A stretch of 64,000 bases of DNA from Monoplex corrugatus (GCA_030674185.1 JAPXFY010000022.1:1858356-1922355), one strand, 5' to 3'. Numbered from the stretch's first letter, positions 11,376-23,888 are shown. A program made the numbers and translations. The notes: generated by a model not told the origin, from the sequence alone.

Positions 11376-11600
11376 CAGGTTAATGAATTAATAATGATAC
11401 CAATATCAAATACCAACACACTATGGATATACATACATGCCGTCCCACACCTACCTTGCTGATCCCTGGTTGTCACACGGTGTGTGGGGTGTGTGTGTGT
11501 GTGTGTGTGTGCACCTGCACTTATCTGTTTATAATAACCATGATGATGATGATGATGATAATGATGATGATGATGATAATGATAATAAAATCAGATACAG
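11376..11600. other. Intron 8 segment with GT and GAT microsatellites
   Basis: GT run at about 11488-11510 and GAT/AAT runs at 11540-11590. No gene is recognised. Confidence 0.7.
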
Positions 11601-11606
11601 TTTTTG

Positions 11607-11649
11607 AGACAGAACCATGCAGAGCTCTACACCCTCCCAGTTGATTTCA

Positions 11650-11655
<6 letters not shown>
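11607..11655 (-). pseudogene. Decayed partial copy of ttd14 exon 9
   Basis: The minus strand gives RYPEINWEGVELCMVLSQK against RRPEINQESVELRMPVSEK in exon 9, roughly 75-80% identical over about 50 bases by eye. It sits at the far side of the 58-bp array, 1.1 kb upstream of the real exon and in the same orientation. The first third of the exon and the splice sites are absent. Confidence 0.75.
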
Positions 11656-12008
<353 letters not shown>

Positions 12009-12360
12009 TTTGTCATCATCATCATAATGGCTAATGATAGTAATAACAATTATCACAATTACTTTGATTATATTAGTTATCATACTGATCACAATATTCA
12101 TAATAATTATATACTCATAACAAAGGTAATGAAAATTGTCATAATAATCATAATGATCAGATACATCTCATGACTGTACTCACACACCAGGTTATTTGCA
12201 GAAAAAATACCACTCAGCCACATGAAGCAAATATAACAAAAATAAAACTTACACACGCTAACAAAACAACAAACCCACCAAAAAAAACACAAAAAAACAA
12301 AACAAAACCCCATACACACACACACAAACTACTATCATCACCAGGACTTAGACATACACA
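12009..12360. other. AT-rich intron segment
   Basis: AT-rich sequence with CAT/AAT simple repeats and an A/C-rich stretch (12240-12330). No gene or element is recognised. Confidence 0.6.
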
Positions 12361-12361
12361 C

Positions 12362-12748
12362 AGTCAGAAAATTAAAATCGCCATGTTCCAAGCCCTAGTC
12401 AGAAAATTAAAATCACCATGTTCCAAGCCCTAGTCAGAAAATTAAAATCGCCATGTTCCAGGCCCTAGTCAGATAATTAAAATCGCCATGTTCCAAGCCC
12501 TAGTCAGAAAATTAAAATCGCCATGTTCCAAGCCCTAGTCAGAAAATTAAAATCGCCATGTTCCAAGCCCTAGTCAGAAAATTAAAATCGCCATGTTCCA
12601 AGCCCTAGTCAGAAAATTAAAATCGCCATGTTCCAAGCCCTAGTCAGAAAATTAAAATCGCCATGTTCCAAGCCCTAGTCAGAAAATTAAAATCGCCATG
12701 TTCCAAGCCCTAGTCAGAAAATTAAAATCGCCATGTTCCAAGCCCTCA
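12362..12748. repeat. Minisatellite, 35 bp unit, 11 copies
   Basis: The unit begins CAGAAAATTAAAATCGCCAT and ends GTTCCAAGCCCTAGT. It is almost invariant, which suggests recent expansion or homogenisation. Confidence 0.95.
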
Positions 12749-12814
12749 CTCAGTTCTATTCTTTTAGCCTTGAGAAAATAACTGTCCATGTTTTGAACAC
12801 TTTCTCTATGTGAA

Positions 12815-13365
12815 TCCAGAGAAGTATTCCTGCTTGTCTGAATGTTTCATCAAACAAGAATTGTGAATCCAGAGAAGTATTCCTGCTTGTCTGAATGTTT
12901 CATCAAACAAGAATTGCGAATCCAGAGAAGAATTTATGCCTGTCTGATTGTTTCATCAAACAAAAATTGCGAATCCAGAGAACAATTCCTACCCGTCTGA
13001 TTGTTTCATCAAACAAAAATTGCGAATCCAGAGAACAATTCCTACCCGTCTGATTGTTTCATCAAACAAGAATTGTGAATCCAGAGAACAATTCCTACCC
13101 GTCTGAATGTTTCGTCAAACAAGAATTGTGAATCCAGAGAAAATTCCTGCATGTCTGAATGTTTCATCAAACAAGAATTGTGAATCCAGAAATATTCCTG
13201 CCCGTCTGAATGTTCCATCAAACAAGAATTGTGAATCCAGAGAAGAATTCCTGCTTGTCTGAATGTTTCATCAAACAAGAATTGTGAATCCAGAGAATTC
13301 CTGCTTGTCTGAATGTTTCATCAAACAAGAATTGTGAATCCAGAGAATTCCTGCCTGTATGAATG
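12815..13365. repeat. Minisatellite, about 53 bp unit, about 10 copies
   Basis: The unit contains GAATGTTTCATCAAACAAGA then ATTGTGAATCCAGAGAA and a variable CC-TGC-TGTCT part. Copies differ by small deletions after CAGAGAA. Confidence 0.93.
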
Positions 13366-13546
13366 TTTCTTCTGGTATCCTGAAACAGGTGACGGTGGGA
13401 CCGATTCAAAAGACATATATCAGGTGTGGGCAGTTCCTTGTGCACTCTGCCAGCAGAGACATGGCAGACTCCTGGAGCTGCCCAAATCCCTATGTACTGT
13501 CCATGTATTCACACAGAAGACAGATAGTTTATCCACAGATTCCTAC
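13366..13546. other. Unique intron sequence
   Basis: The repeat fades out at about 13370. The following sequence shows open frames of about 60-87 codons with no recognised similarity and no convincing splice context. Confidence 0.5.
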
Positions 13547-13864
13547 TTAACCCTTAGCTGTTCACAAAGCTGGTAACCGCCCTGCGGGAAAATGTGCCAA
13601 TCCGTTCGTAGCGGTTGAGATCGCCCGACCTTTTCCGGCATATGTGTGGAGAATTACCATCACTACTGGCCTTGCTGTCTTATCGCGCTTGTGGTTAGAA
13701 TCTTGGTCAGTCTCGCGTTGAATGTTCTAAAAATAGTACGAGCATTCTGGGATGCAAGGAACTTTCCATTCACTACTGAAAGACTGTACTGACGCTGTGC
13801 TACATTCGAATGCAAATACTAGGAGCTAGCTTTACATCTAGCAGTGCAAATGCGAAAGGGTTAA
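13547..13864. mobile_element. TTAA-flanked MITE (piggyBac-like ends)
   Basis: It starts TTAACCCTTAGCTGT at 13547 and ends GCGAAAGGGTTAA at 13864. TTAA sits at both ends and CCCTT/AAGGG forms a short imperfect inverted repeat. The interior of about 300 bp is unlike the neighbouring arrays and has no open frame of note. TTAA target duplication plus CCCTT ends is the piggyBac pattern; no transposase is present. Confidence 0.6.
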
Positions 13865-13894
13865 TGTTTTCAGCAACAAAAGCAAAACACATGC

Positions 13895-15085
13895 TTAACC
13901 TTTCCACTCCCTCATCCTATCCACCAGCTTCCCGCAGACAGAGTGAGGCAGTGAAAGTGTTAAGTGTCTGTATGTGATGGATAGGGTGTGGCAGTGAAAG
14001 TGTTAAGTGTCTGTATGTGATGGACAGAGTGAGGCAGTGAAAGTGTTAAGTGTCTGTATGTGATGGATAGGGTGTGGCAGTGAAAGTGTTAAGTGTCTGT
14101 ATGTGATGGATAGGGTGTGGCAGTGAAAGTGTTAAGTGTCTGTATGTGATGGATAGGGTGTGGCAGTGAAAGTGTTAAGTGTCTGTATGTGATGGACAGA
14201 GTGAGGCAGTGAAAGTGTTAAGTGTCTGTATGTGATGGACAGAGTGTGGCAGTGAAAGTGTTAAGTTTCTGTATGTGATGGATAGAGTGTGGCAGTGAAA
14301 GTGTTAAGTGTCTGTATGTGATGGACAGAGTGAGGCAGTGAAAGTGTTAAGTGTCTGTATGTGATGGACAGAGTGTGGCATTGAAAGTGTTAAGTGTCTG
14401 TATGTGATGGACAGAGTGTGGCAGTGAAAGTGTTAAGTTTCTGTATGTGATGGACAGGGTGTGGCAGTGAAAGTGTTAAGTTTCTGTATGTGATGGACAG
14501 AGTGAGGCAGTGAAAGTGTTAAGTGTCTGTATGTGATGGACAGAGTGTGGCAGTGAAAGTGTTAACTGTCTGTATGTGATGGACAGAGTGTGGCAGTGAA
14601 AGTGTTAAGTTTCTGTATGTGATGGATAGAGTGAGGCAGTGAAAGTGTTAAGTTTCTGTATGTGATGGACAGAGTGAGGCAGTGAAAGTGTTAAGTGTCT
14701 GTATGTGATGGACAGAGTGTGGCAGTGAAAGTGTTAAGTTTCTGTATGTGATGGACAGAGTGTGGCAGTGAAAGTGTTAAGTTTCTGTATGTGATGGATA
14801 GAGTGAGGCAGTGAAAGTGTTAAGTTTCTGTATGTGATGGACAGAGTGAGGCAGTGAAAGTGTTAAGTGTCTGTATGTGATGGACAGAGTGTGGAAGTGA
14901 AAGTGTTAAGTGTCTGTATGTGATGGACAGAGTGAGGCAGTGAAAGTGTTAAGTTTCTGTATGTGATGGACAGAGTGAGGCAGTGAAAGTGTTAAGTTTC
15001 TGTATGTGATGGACAGAGTGAGGCAGTGAAAGTGTTAAGTGTCTGTATGTGATGGACAGGGCCAGGCAGTGAAAGTGTGAACATG
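13895..15085. repeat. Minisatellite, 43 bp unit, about 26 copies, from a palindromic MITE arm
   Basis: The left edge is a palindrome-like element, TTAACCTTTCCACTCCCTCA, answered by GAGGCAGTGAAAGTGTTAAG. The right arm then repeats with unit GTGTTAAGTGTCTGTATGTG then ATGGACAGAGTGAGGCAGTGAAA. The 43-bp length matches the array at 7135-8130, which comes from the related element. Confidence 0.9.
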
Positions 15086-15542
15086 GTGAGGATGGAAAGG
15101 GTTACATTACTGAACCAACACCAACAGAACAGTCTGAGAATTACACTGGGCAGTGAAGGAACAAATGTTTGTACTGTCGGCTGGAACTGAACTGAACTGA
15201 GACAAGATATCAGATTCTGAGTACATAGAGAACTGACCCAGTCATCCTACTGATATCTTGTTACTTAAGGTAACACAGTAACTGAAGGTAACACAGTACA
15301 TATGAACTGACCCAGTCATCTTACTGATTTCTTGTTGTTACTGAAGGTAACACAGTAACTTAAGGTAACACAGTACACTGTGAACTGACCCAGTCATCTT
15401 AATGATTTCTTGTTGTTACTGAAGGTAACACAGTAACTTAAGGTAACACAGTACATAGAGAACTGACCCAGCCATCCTACTGATATCTTCTCAATACCCA
15501 CCATTAATTTCACTTTTGAAAAATCAAAACTTTCAATCTGAC
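15086..15542. repeat. Intron 8 start with about 4 copies of a 75-78 bp repeat
   Basis: AACTGACCCAGTCATC occurs at 15231, 15305, 15383 and 15461, with GAAGGTAACACAGTAACTTA between copies. The remainder is unremarkable. Confidence 0.85.
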
Positions 15543-15639
15543 CTTCTTGACCTCGACGACGAATGCGAGCCTGCATCTTCCTGCTGGGCGTGACCAGGTA
15601 ATCGTGAATCACAGTAAACTCCTGGAAATGGGGGAACTC
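15543..15639 (-). CDS. ttd14: ttd14 exon 8
   Basis: Acceptor GTGTTTTCAG ends at 15640 and donor GTCAGA starts at 15542. It enters in phase 0 and leaves in phase 1. The 32 full codons include EFPHFQEFTVIHDYLVTP and SRKMQARIRRRGQE. The KMQARIRRRGQ block is the clearest Ttd14 CYTH-domain signature and joins exon 9 as RGQ-EG-NWTYTH. Confidence 0.94.
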
Positions 15640-15827
15640 CTGAAAACACAGAACACACACACACACACTGTGACACTTTACCTGTGTCATCTTCATGGTC
15701 TGTGAGCTCTGATAGTTCAGAGTGTATGTATTTGTAATTTTACTCTCTTACTTACTGCCCATAATACAACTGGCAATTATGTCTGCAAAAAGAATTCTCC
15801 TGTCTGTTTTGTACCAGCCTGCATTAA

Positions 15828-18800
15828 GGTAGGTCTACACCAGGTGTGTTCACAGGGTCTATATAAGGTAGGTCTACACCAGGTGTGTTCACAGGGTCTA
15901 TATAAGGTAGGTCTACACCAGGTGTGTTCACAGGGTCTATATAAGGTAGGTCTACACCAGGTGTTCACAGGGTCTAAATAAGGTAGTTCTACACCAGGTG
16001 TGTTCACAGGGTCTATATAAGGTAGGTCTACACCAGGTGTGTTCACAGGGTCTATATAAGGTAGGTCTACACCAGGTGTTCACAGGGTCTATATAAGGTA
16101 GGTCTACACCAGGTGTGTTCACAGGGTCTATATAAGGTAGGTATACCCCAGGTGTGTTCACAGGGTCTATATAAGGTAGGTCTACACCAGGTGTGTTCAC
16201 AGGGTCTATATAAAGTAGGTCTACACCAGGTGTTCACAGTGACTATATAAGGTAGGTCTACACCAGGTGTGTTCACAGGGTCTATATAAGGTAGGTCTAC
16301 ACCAGGTGTGTTCACAGGGTCTATATAAGGTAGGTCTACACCAGGTGTGTTCACAGGGTCTATATAAAGTAGGTCTACACCAGGTGTGTTCACAGGGTCT
16401 ATATAAAGTAGGTCTACACCAGGTGTGTTCACAGGGTCTATATAAGGTAGGTCTACACCAGGTGTGTTCACAGGGTCTATATAAAGTAGGTCTACACCAG
16501 GTGTGTTCACAGGGTCTATATAAGGTAGGTCTACACCAGGTGTGTTCACAGGGTCTATATAAGGTAGGTCTACACCAGGTGTTCACAGGGTCTATATAAG
16601 GTAGGTCTACACCAGGTGTGTTCACAGGGTCTATATAAAGTAGGTCTACACCAGGTGTTCACAGGGTCTATATAAGGTAGGTCTACACCAGGTGTTCACA
16701 GGGTCTATATAAGGTAGGTCTATACCAGGTGTTCACAGGGTCTATATAAAGTAGGTCTACACCAGGTGTTCACAGGGTCTATATAAGGTAGGTCTACACC
16801 AGGTGTGTTCACAGGGTTTATATAAGGTAGGTCTACACCAGGTGTGTTCACAGGGTCTATATAAAGTAGGTCTACACCAGGTGTGTTCACAGGGTCTATA
16901 TAAGGTAGGTCTACACCAGGTGTGTTCACAGGGTCTATATAAAGTAGGTCTACACCAGGTGTGTTCACAGGGTCTATATAAAGTAGGTCTACACCAGGTG
17001 TGTTCACAGGGTCTATATAAGGTAGGTTTACCCCAGGTGTGTTCACAGGGTCTATATAAGGTAGGTCTACACCAGGTGTGTTCACAGGGTCTATATAAGG
17101 TAGGTCTACACCAGGTGTGTTCACAGGGTCTATATAAAGTAGGTCTACACCAGGTGTGTTCACAGGGTCTATATAAGGTAGGTCTACACCAGTGTGTTCA
17201 CAGGGTCTATATAAGGTAGGTTTACCCCAGGTGTGTTCACAGGGTCTATATAAGGTAGGTCTACACCAGGTGTGTTCACAGGGTCTATATAAGGTAGGTC
17301 TACACCAGGTGTGTTCACAGGGTCTGTATAAGGTAGGTCTACACCAGGTGTGTTCACAGGGTCTATATAAGGTAGGTCTACACCAGGTGTGTTCACAGGG
17401 TCTATATAAGATAGGTCTACACCAGGTGTGTTCACAGGGTCTGTATAAGGTAGGTCTACACCAGGTGTGTTCACAGGGTCTATATAAGGTAGGTCTACAC
17501 CAGGTGTGTTCACAGGGTCTATATAAGATAGGTCTACACCAGGTGTGTTCACAGGGTCTATATAAGGTAGGTCTACACCAGGTGTTCACAGGGTCTATAT
17601 AAGGTAGGTTTACCCCAGGTGTGTTCACAGGGTCTATATAAGGTAGGTCTACACCAGGTGTGTTCACAGGGTCTATATAAGATAGGTCTACACCAGGTGT
17701 GTTCACAGGGTCTAAATAAGGTAGTTCTACACCAGGTGTGTTCACAGGGTCTATATAAGGTAGGTTTACCCCAGGTGTGTTCACAGGGTCTATATAAGGT
17801 AGGTCTACACCAGGTGTGTTCACAGGGTCTATATAAGGTAGGTCTACACCAGGTGTGTTCACAGGGTCTATATAAGGTAGGTCTACACCAGGTGTGTTCA
17901 CAGGGTCTATATAAGGTAGGTCTACACCAGGTGTGTTCACAGGGTCTATATAAAGTAGGTCTACCCCAGGAGTGTTCACAGGGTCTATATAAGGTAGGTC
18001 TACCTCAGGTGTGTTCACAGGGTCTATATAAAGTAGGTCTACACCAGGTGTGTTCACAGGGTCTATATAAAGTAGGTCTACCCCAGGTGTGTTCACAGGG
18101 TCTATATAAGGTAGGTCTACCTCAAGTGTGTTCACAGGGTCTGTATAAGGTAGGTCTACACCAGGTGTGTTCACAGGGTCTATATAAAGTAGGTCTACAC
18201 CAGGTGTGTTCACAGGGTCTATATAAGGTAGGTCTACACCAGGTGTGTTCACAGGGTCTATATAAGGTAGGTCTACACCAGGTGTGTTCACAGGGTCTAT
18301 ATAAGGTATGTCTACACCAGGTGTGTTCACAGGGTCTATATAAGGTAGGTCTACACCAGGTGTGTTCACAGGGTCTATATAAGGTAGGTCTACACCAGGT
18401 GTGTTCACAGGGTCTATATAAGGTAGGTCTACACCAGGTATTCACAGGGTCTATATAAGGTAGGTCTACACCAGGTGTGTTCAGTGTCTATATAAGGTAG
18501 GTCTACACCAGGTGTGTTCACAGGGTCTATATAAGGTAGGTCTACACCAGGTGTGTTCACAGGGTCTATATAAGGTAGGTCTACCCCAGGTGTGTTCACA
18601 GGGTCTATATAAGGTAGGTCTACACCAGGTGTGTTCACAGGGTCTATATAAGGTAGGTCTACACCAGGTGTGTTCACAGGGTCTATATAAGGTATGTCTA
18701 CACCAGGTGTGTTCACAGGGTCTATATAAGGTAGGTCTACACCAGGTGTGTTCACAGGGTCTATATAAGGTAGGTCTACACCAGGTGTGTTCACAGGGTC

Positions 18801-19118
18801 TATATAAGGTAGGTCTACACCAGGTGTTCACAGGGTCTATATAAGGTAGGTCTACCCCAGGTGTGTTCACAGGGTCTATATAAGGTATGTCTACACCAGG
18901 TGTGTTCACAGGGTCTATATAAGGTAGGTCTACACCAGGTGTGTTCACAGGGTCTATATAAGGTAGGTCTACCCCAGGTGTGTTCACAGGGTCTATATAA
19001 GGTAGGTCTACACCAGGTGTGTTCACAGGGTCTATATAAGGTATGTCTACACCAGGTGTGTTCACAGGGTCTACATAAGGTAGGTCTACACCAGGTGTGT
19101 TCACAGGGTCTATATAAG
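15828..19118. repeat. Minisatellite, 35-38 bp unit, left part
   Basis: The unit is GGGTCTATATAAGGTAGGTC then TACACCAGGTGTGTTCACA. Together with the right part it holds over 100 copies. The main length change is loss of 'GTG' or 'TG' in GGTGTGTTC. Every unit has a TATATAAG word on the plus strand. The array was split by a 348-bp TIR element at 19119. Confidence 0.95.
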
Positions 19119-19466
19119 CAGAGCCTGGAATTGCTAAGAAAAAAAAAAGAGGAAACTTCTAGGGGGGTCCGGGGGCATGCTCCCCCGGAAAATTTTTAAA
19201 ATCAAGACTAAAATCTGTGCATTCTGAGGCATTCTGGAGACAATTTAAAGGCATCTAACACACTGAAAATCACAATGAATATCAGTCAAAAGAGTATTTA
19301 ATAAACATTGGGCACAAGATCAAGATCCATCATACACAGCAGATCGTTTCAGTGTGTTCATACACAGACAATCGATTTTTTTTTAACGCGAAAAATATTT
19401 TTTTGCGCGATTTTCGATTTTGATTTCCGCGGAAATCCTCGTTTCCGCGACAAATTCCAGGCTCTG
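19119..19466. mobile_element. 348-bp non-autonomous TIR element inside the 38-bp array
   Basis: The ends CAGAGCCTGGAATTG and CAAATTCCAGGCTCTG are inverted repeats of about 15 bp. The flanks ATAAG (19114-19118 and 19467-19471) match each other and the array unit, giving a probable 5-bp target duplication and dating the insertion after the array formed. The interior contains GGGGGCATGCTCCCCC near the left end and runs of T and A. It shares that block with the element at 24517-24932. Superfamily not assigned. Confidence 0.85.
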
Positions 19467-20165
19467 ATAAGGTAGGTCTACACCAGGTGTGTTCACAGGG
19501 TCTATATAAGGTAGGTCTACACCAGGTGTGTTCACAGGGTCTATATAAGGTAGGTCTACACCAGGTGTGTTCACAGGGTCTGTATAAGGTAGGTCTACAC
19601 CAGGTGTGTTCACAGGGTCTGTATAAGATAGGTCTACACCAGGTGTTCACAGTGTCTATATAAGGTAGGTCTACACCAGGTGTGTTCACAGGGTCTATAT
19701 AAGGTAGGTCTACACCAGGTGTGTTCACAGGGTCTATATAAGGTAGGTCTACACCAGGTGTGTTCACAGGGTCTATATAAGGTAGGTCTACCCCAGGTGT
19801 GTTCACAGGGTCTGTATAAGGTAGGTCTACACCAGGTGTGTTCACAGGGTCTATATAAGGTAGGTCTACCCCAGGTGTGTTCACAGGGTCTGTATAAGGT
19901 AGGTCTACACCAGGTGTGTTCACAGGGTCTATATAAGGTAGGTCTACACCAGGTGTGTTCACAGGGTTTATATAAGGTAGGTCTACCTCAAGTATGTTCA
20001 CAGGGTCTATATAAAGTAGGTCTACCCCAGGAGTGTTCACAGGGTCTATATAAGGTAGGTCTACACCAGGTGTGTTCACTGGGTCTATATAAGGTAGGTC
20101 TACACCAGGTGTGTTCACAGGGTCTACATAAGGTAGGTGTACCTCAGGTGTGTCAGGGTCTATAC
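19467..20165. repeat. Minisatellite, 35-38 bp unit, right part
   Basis: Continuation of the 15828-19118 array beyond the inserted element, with the same unit and variants (CCCCAGG, CTCAAGT, GTATAAG). It decays at 20140-20165. Confidence 0.95.
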
Positions 20166-20175
20166 ACAGCATACA

Positions 20176-20180
20176 CAGGA

Positions 20181-20220
<40 letters not shown>

Positions 20221-20227
20221 CCAGACA

Positions 20228-20303
<76 letters not shown>

Positions 20304-20315
20304 ACACACACACAA
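20176..20315. repeat. (CA)n microsatellite
   Basis: CA run with a few interruptions (GCCAGACAG, ACCACAC). Confidence 0.97.
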
Positions 20316-20389
20316 TGTTCCTAATAAGGAACAACAAGTTCAGACAAAAATCAACCAACCAAATAATAAATCAAGAAAAAGTGACTCAC

Positions 20390-20485
20390 AGAATCATCAG
20401 GAATGTGTGTGACGAGGTATTTACGTTTGATGCTGTTAGGAAGGAATCGGTCACCCAGTTCTATACCGATACGTGTACATACAAT
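20390..20485 (-). CDS. ttd14: ttd14 exon 7
   Basis: Acceptor CTGTTTCAG ends at 20486 and donor GTGAGT starts at 20389. It is phase 0 at both ends with 32 codons, including IVCTRIGIELGDRFLP and IKRKYLVTHIPDDS. It links the P-loop half to the CYTH-like half (family pattern RIG-GDR, then KYLV). Its acceptor has been copied six times upstream. Confidence 0.93.
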
Positions 20486-20955
20486 CTGAAACAGTGTACA
20501 TCATACAATGTACTGATTATACACTATGACCTGTACAGCTCTATACCGATACGTGTACATACAATCTGAGAGTGTACATCATACAATGTACTGATTGTAC
20601 ACTATGATCTGTACAGTTCTATACTGATACATGTACATACAATCTGAAACAGTCTACATCATACAGTTTACTGATTGTACACTATGATCTGTACAGCTCT
20701 GTACTGATACGTGTACATACAATCTGAAACAGTGTACATCATACAGTGTACTGATTGTACACTATGATCTGTACAGCTCTATACTGATATGTGTACATAC
20801 AATCTGAAACAGTGTACATCATACAGTGTACTGATTATACACTATGATCTGTACAGTTCTATACCAATACGTATACATACAATCTGAAACAGTGTACTGA
20901 TTATACACTATGATCTGTACAGTTCTATACCAATACGTGTACATACAATCTGACC
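20459..20955 (-). repeat. Acceptor-derived repeat upstream of exon 7, about 80 bp, 7 copies
   Basis: On the minus strand each unit carries ...CTGTTTCAG then ATTGTATGTACACGTATCGG and TATAG, i.e. the exon 7 acceptor and its first 25 or so coding bases. Intron sequence (GATGTACAC, AATCAGTAC, GTACAG) follows. All six decoys keep the AG, although two have altered upstream bases. The innermost copy is the real exon start. Confidence 0.9.
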
Positions 20956-21600
20956 TGTCCAAGATGGGTAGTCCTACCTGGGGCATCAATTCAAATTATG
21001 TCATAATTTGTAGCCCTATAGAGGCATCAATTTACATTATGTCAATTAAAGTCTATAGTCTTACCAGGACATCAATTTAAGTTATGTCAATTAAAGTCTA
21101 TAGTCTCACCAGGACACAATTTATATTATGTCAATTAAAGTCTATAGTCTCACCAGGACATCAATTTAAATTATGTCAATTAAAGTCTATAGTCTCACCA
21201 GGACATCAATTTAAATTATGTCAATTAAAGTCTATAGTCTCACCAGGACATCAATTTAAATTATGTCAATTAAAGTCTATAGTCTCACCAGGACATCAAT
21301 TTAAGTTATGTCAATTAAAGTCTATAGTCTTACCAGGGACATCAATTTAAATTATGTCAATTAAAGTCTATAGTCTTACCAGGGACATCAATTTAAATTG
21401 TGTCAATTAAAGTCTATAGTCTCACCAGGACATCAATTTAAATTATGTCAATTAAAGTCTATAGTCTCACCAGGACATCAATTTAAATTATGTCAATTAA
21501 AGTCTATAGTCTCACCAGGACATCAATTTAAGTTATGTCAATTAAAGTCTATAGTCTTACCAGGGACATCAATTTAAATTATGTTAATTAAAGTCCAATG
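20956..21600. repeat. Minisatellite, 45 bp unit, about 12 copies
   Basis: The unit is TCAATTAAAGTCTATAGTCT then CACCAGGACATCAATTTAAATTATG. Variants are CTTACCAGGG and AAGTTATG. Confidence 0.94.
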
Positions 21601-22050
21601 AACTTCAAAAGTTCCACAGAACTGTGTGGCCCAATACATTTAGTTCAACGGTTTACAGCAGTTGGTGTCAGATGACGAGAAATTCAAACAGGTGAGCATC
21701 ACGTATAGCAGGAACACAGCAGGAATGACATTTGTGATCCTTCAATAGACCTACGCGCCTCATATGCACACAAATACACGCAGAGCGCGCATCAAGAAAA
21801 TTAATGCAAACAATGAATAATAAAACAGATGAGGGAGAAATGAAATGTTAAAAAATGAATGACTGGTTGCTAAGCAGTACAGCCCTGCTTTCTTTTCTGT
21901 GTATTTCTGTTGACCTACGACTGGATTTTTCTCCAGAATTTTGTCAGAAATAACTCCTTGTTGCTGTGATATCTTAAACGTGAGCTGACTGTATGCTGCA
22001 CACAGAACCTCAGTTTACTGTCTGAACCAAAAAAAAAACAAACCAACTAG
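21601..22050. other. Unique intron sequence
   Basis: No repeat, element or coding similarity recognised. Confidence 0.5.
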
Positions 22051-22054
22051 CACC

Positions 22055-22165
22055 CACTTTAGATATTATGGAAAGGGGAGAAAACTCCCTATATCATGAT
22101 TTGAACCTGGGTGTCTCACATCCTAGACAGGCGATTTGATCAACACGCCACAACACGTACTACAA
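22055..22165 (-). mobile_element. tRNA-derived SINE head
   Basis: On the minus strand, TGGCGTGTTGATCAAATCGC resembles a Pol III A box. CCCAGGTTCAAATC, 25-30 bases on, matches a B box. The folded tRNA is incomplete, so a SINE or a tRNA pseudogene is more likely than a working tRNA. Confidence 0.6.
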
Positions 22166-22325
22166 TCACCTCCATATAAACTGTTTAATATGTATCACAG
22201 ATCAACCACCTCCATATAAACTGTTTAACATGCATCATGTATCAATCACCTCCATATAAACTGTTTAATATGTATCATGCATCCATCACCGCCAATATAA
22301 ACAGTTCAATATGTATCACAGACCA
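22163..22325. repeat. About 40 bp repeat, 4 copies
   Basis: CACCTCCATATAAACTGTTT recurs at about 22168, 22207, 22246 and 22287 (last copy CACCGCCAATATAAAC). Confidence 0.9.
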
Positions 22326-22394
22326 ATAAACCTCCATAGAGGCAGAAAGCCAAACTTGATGACAGTGTATCAGAGACACGACAACACAAAAAGG

Positions 22395-22480
22395 GACGGA
22401 GTGTGACAGATGCGGAATGTGACGGATGTGGAATGTGACGGATGCGGAGTGTGACGGATGCGGAGTGTGACGGATGCGCT
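22395..22480. repeat. 16-bp repeat GTGACGGATGCGGAGT
   Basis: About five copies of GTGACGGATGCGGAGT or GTGACGGATGTGGAAT. Confidence 0.9.
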
Positions 22481-23329
22481 GTTATCATTTTCACACTGCT
22501 GTTTTTTGTATTTCACACTGTTGTGTAAGAAGGTGTTTTGGTTCATTTTGCTTCTGTGAATTGGAACACCCAGTTATCTTTGTTCTCATTGGCTGAAATG
22601 AGAAATGATTTGGGATTGGCCTGTGAAGTTAAATTGTGGAGTGCATGTTGAAAATTTGTCAGCTAAACTCAGAGATTGCCAGGTTCAGTAGTAGTGTTGC
22701 CTCGTTGCCTGAAGAGAACTAAATTTTTTTGTAAGCTGCTAATGTATTAGCAGCTTCTGATGTGGAGAGCTGTCTGGTCTGATTACTTCACGAGGGAGCC
22801 ACGTCTGTATGAAAGTCCGGTTTGAGGGGTGGATGGCTGATCCAGCCCTTGGTCCTAAGCTGTTAGGACTCTGCTGCATACCTGGGCGTTTCCGATTACT
22901 GACGCCTCTGTGATTTGTCCTGCTCCCTGGGATCTGTGGTAACAGATAGTTAGTTACCTGAACGCATTTAAACTGTTCTAACCGTGAGAAATGAAGATAA
23001 ACTGAAATCGTCGGTGCAGCAGGAAAAATTATGTCCTCGGAGGAAATATGTTTAAATACAATGATGAACTGAAGTCAGAACAATGATATCGATGCCATGA
23101 AACGTGAATTGTGGGAAGTGTTGGTGCAGTGAAAGAGTCCTTGTGACGGGACTGTTTGGGAAGGAAAAATAACTGAACTGAGTAAACGATTACCTGCCTT
23201 CCATTGCACAGTGGACATTGAACATTTATCTCTTTATGTTCTTATGTGTTTATTGATCCGGCTGGATAAAGATGAACTGAGGGTTCCTGATTGGTTATAA
23301 AATATTGAAACATTAGCTTACTGTTCTAT
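22481..23329. other. Unique intron sequence
   Basis: About 850 bp with no recognised coding similarity, repeat unit or TIR. The last 40 bases resemble a diverged unit of the 66-bp array that resumes at 24012, so the LINE fragment at 23330 probably inserted into that array. Confidence 0.5.
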
Positions 23330-23856
23330 TGATATCTCCTCTCCTGGCACAACTTCACTGGCTCCCTGTATCAAAGCGCATACAGTACAAACTAGACACC
23401 ATGTGCTACAAAAGCCTCAATAACGCAGCCCCCGATTACCTGTCAAGCCTACTTGAGATCTATCTTCCCTCACGTACCCTCCGCTCTGCCTCCGATCCTC
23501 TGACTTTTCGCTTTCCACGCACTAAGCTCAATACCTATGGTCCACGAGCCTTCTCTGTTTCTGGTCCACTCTCCTGGAACAAACTTCCTCTCTCAGTCCG
23601 TCAGCAACCTACTTTTGTCTCCTTCAAGTCCGCTCTCAAAACTCACCTTTTCTCCTCCGCATAAAATCCTAACCTCACTCAACCCCCCCCCCCCCTCTGC
23701 AGCCTGTCTCCGCTCGGAGGGAATCACATGGTTATAATATATAATTGTATATGCTATGCTCTCTATAATTTTCCATTGGTTTTATTCTTGCTTTTATTGC
23801 TTTTATTCTTTCTCCCCATTTATAGCCATGCGTGTGTGCGTGTGTGTATGTGTGTG

Positions 23857-23888
<32 letters not shown>

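Noticed and set aside
15661..15710. Possible extra exon above exon 8 (MKMTQ then GTAAAG)
   Set aside because: Exons 7 and 8 already join in phase 0 with conserved sequence on both sides, and no acceptor or family match supports an insert.
15777..20358. Periodic frames such as NTPGVDLPYIDPV on the minus strand
   Set aside because: They are frame readings of the 38-bp unit, shift frame every unit-length change, and have no start, splice or domain context.
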